From: Adlercreutzia sp. ZJ176 | GTDB lineage: Bacteria > Actinomycetota > Coriobacteriia > Coriobacteriales > Eggerthellaceae | NCBI RefSeq assembly: GCF_011038975.1 | Contig: NZ_JAAKEC010000007.1 | Coordinates: forward strand, 62,001 to 126,000 | Length of the DNA: 64,000 bases | Direction: 5' to 3' | Part shown: positions 62,817-64,000 of the stretch, piece after piece | How the letters are laid out: every line of letters begins with the position of its first letter | Position numbering within the stretch: the stretch's first letter is position 1 | Translations under genes and position numbers: made by a program | The notes under the pieces: model-generated | What the model was told of the DNA's origin: nothing | Databases searched by the model: none | What the model saw: only the letters and a program-made list of their open reading frames with translations

Positions 62817-63398
62817 TCACGCCCGCAAGCCCGCACGTATGGCGGCGAGGGACATGTCGGTGATCGAGCGCGCGACGTCCTCGATGTCCTCGCGCATGCC
62901 TGAGCGTATCCAGGCAATCTGCACGGCCACATAGCCGCTAGCGGCATACGTGAACGTTCGCTCCATTTTCGACTCAGGGACACCCGTGTTCTCGCCACCC
63001 CATTCGCGCAGCCACGACTCCCGGGAAAGGTTCCACAGCTTTTGAGCCATATCGCCCAAAATACCCGGCTCCAGGGAGAGGACGAGAGAAAGCTCCCTGT
63101 TCTCCTTGGTAACGCGCAAAATCTCGCAAGTAACCTCGAAAAGCGAGGACGAGCCGACGTTTCGCATTGATCTCTGCACCTCCTCGAAGGACTCCTCCTG
63201 GATCTCCTCGAACAGGTTGAGAGGCGATTTGTAATGCGCGTAGAACGTGTTGCGGTTCACGTCCGCGGCTCGGCAGAGCTCGCTCGTCGTGATTGCCGCC
63301 AAGGGCTTGACACGCAGCAGGCGAATCAAGCTCTTTCTGAGCGCCTGCCGCGTTCTCTTGACCCTGCGGTCTTCCGATGCCGCCTTTTTCCCATCCAT
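62817..63398 (-). CDS. TetR-family regulator divergent from a molybdoenzyme
   Basis: 193 residues. HTH: RRVKRTRQALRKSLIRLLRVKPLAAITTSELCRAADVNRNTFYAHYKSPLNLFEEI, the classic TetR pattern. C-terminal half helical. It is divergent from the molybdopterin oxidoreductase at 63651; a long dyad lies between them. In Eggerthellaceae, regulators next to such oxidoreductases commonly control them in response to the substrate (known for some catechol dehydroxylases), so it likely controls its neighbour. Confidence 0.88.
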   Translation of the reverse strand: MDGKKAASEDRRVKRTRQALRKSLIRLLRVKPLAAITTSELCRAADVNRNTFYAHYKSPLNLFEEIQEESFEEVQRSMRNVGSSSLFEVTCEILRVTKENRELSLVLSLEPGILGDMAQKLWNLSRESWLREWGGENTGVPESKMERTFTYAASGYVAVQIAWIRSGMREDIEDVARSITDMSLAAIRAGLRA

Positions 63399-63472
63399 GA
63401 TGACCTCTCCTCACGAAGTGCTTTCCAGCTGGAACTCCGCCATGCGCAATCGAACACCTCGAAGCTCTTTTG

Positions 63473-63517
63473 GTCGATAACGAACGAATGATAGCACACA
63501 CTTTGTTCGTTATTGAC
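63473..63517. promoter_or_regulatory. Operator dyad between the TetR gene and the molybdoenzyme
   Basis: ggtcgataacgaac and gttcgttattgacc form 14-bp arms with one mismatch around a 17-nt spacer. It lies in the 252-nt divergent spacer, about 75 nt from the TetR start. Typical of a TetR operator shared by both promoters. Confidence 0.6.
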
Positions 63518-63650
63518 CGCTTTGTATTATGCAGTTATTCGCTGATGCATCAAGCGGTAACTGGATCGCCTGCCGGGCAGCCACGATGGGACGCAACACC
63601 GACCACATGACGTCCAGCGGGCAAAAGAGGAGAAGAGAGTGAGGGTAGCT

Positions 63651-64000
63651 ATGCCGAGTGAAGAGAAGGTAACCTACAACCTCTGCCAAGGCTGGGGATG
63701 CCATGAGCATTGCCTCGTGGAAACGCATGTCAAGGACGGCAAGATCGACCGCGTGCAGAAATGCCTGTTCCCTGGAAAGAGGCCGGCGAACGACATCTGC
63801 ATGAAGGGCATCCTGTCAGCGAAGATCCCCTACGCGAAGGATCGCATCCTGCATCCGCTCAAGCGCGTGGGAGAGCGTGGAGAGGGCAAGTTCGAACAGA
63901 TCAGCTGGGATCAGGCGCTCGACGAGATCTCGGCGAAGATCACCGAGGCCGCCGAGAAGTACGGCTCGAGGTCTATCATCCTCAACCAGTTCTGGTGCGG
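63651..64000 (+). CDS. Molybdopterin oxidoreductase, catalytic subunit (partial, runs off the window)
   Basis: First 116 codons seen: MPSEEKVTYNLCQGWGCHEHC, a third Cys in DRVQKCLF and a fourth in ANDICMKGILSAK, the Fe-S site of DMSO-reductase-family enzymes, followed by RILHPLKRVGERGEGKFEQISWDQALDEISAKI, the typical start of the molybdopterin domain. No Tat signal is visible, so it may act in the cytoplasm, as some coriobacterial catechol dehydroxylase-like enzymes do (inference). A GTG 12 nt upstream (63639), with aggag before it, is an alternative start. Product and substrate unknown. Confidence 0.88.
   Translation, partial: MPSEEKVTYNLCQGWGCHEHCLVETHVKDGKIDRVQKCLFPGKRPANDICMKGILSAKIPYAKDRILHPLKRVGERGEGKFEQISWDQALDEISAKITEAAEKYGSRSIILNQFWC

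Overview
The window is a high-GC bacterial chromosome segment, most likely from class Coriobacteriia (Eggerthellaceae-like: Eggerthella, Gordonibacter, Adlercreutzia and relatives). This is inferred from gene content: actinobacterial-style housekeeping genes, a Tat-exported membrane [NiFe] hydrogenase with a b-type cytochrome, and the start of a molybdopterin oxidoreductase next to a TetR regulator at the right edge. No rRNA or tRNA gene was seen, so the placement is not proven.

Layout. 0-12.4 kb is core: priA, a hybrid histidine kinase, metK behind a SAM-riboswitch-like leader, a TetR regulator, an ATP-grasp enzyme, a DUF1461 membrane protein, gltX, a hotdog thioesterase and yhbY, ended by a strong bidirectional terminator. 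12.4-20.9 kb holds a PIN/RelB-type toxin-antitoxin pair, mfd, a cassette (DUF559-like nuclease plus a frameshifted GrpB gene) bracketed by two copies of a 148-149 bp element with 23-bp terminal inverted repeats, and nth. 21-26.6 kb is a [NiFe] hydrogenase operon (small subunit, large subunit, cytochrome b) with its maturation protease beyond a degenerate repeat array. 26.9-31.8 kb has pheA, mntP, a MutY-like glycosylase overlapping an Rrf2 regulator, and an AAA-like protein that has lost its P-loop.

32-46.7 kb is a defence and toxin-antitoxin island, visibly AT-richer in places. It holds an MqsR-like toxin with a zinc-finger/HTH/Panacea antitoxin, a type I restriction-modification operon (hsdR frameshifted, hsdM, hsdS) that runs by overlapping genes into a HEPN-like protein and a two-TM membrane protein, a DUF4143 ATPase, a DUF3791/DUF3990/helical three-gene cassette, an XRE membrane regulator, and a frameshifted DUF6036 nucleotidyltransferase with an HTH partner behind a perfect 21-bp inverted repeat. 

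47-58.6 kb is an export and lipid region: a HAD phosphatase, a MarR-controlled pair of ABC exporters, an MMPL/RND transporter with an anchored coiled-coil helper, and a diacylglycerol-kinase-like enzyme. 59-62.6 kb is a pantothenate cluster (DUF2520 reductase-like protein, panB, panC, panD). The right edge is a TetR gene divergent from a molybdopterin oxidoreductase, with a 14-bp-arm dyad between them.

Two patterns recur. Conserved enzymes (PriA, Mfd, the kinase, HAD, MarR, the DagK-like protein, the ABC exporter, the DUF2520 protein) carry Ala/Gly/Pro/Ser-rich low-complexity inserts or tails. Intergenic spaces carry several unrelated families of long inverted-repeat elements. The most promising candidate for something undescribed is the HEPN-like plus two-TM gene pair welded to the end of the type I RM operon. 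Next are the TIR-bracketed nuclease cassette and the hairpin-controlled DUF6036/HTH module.
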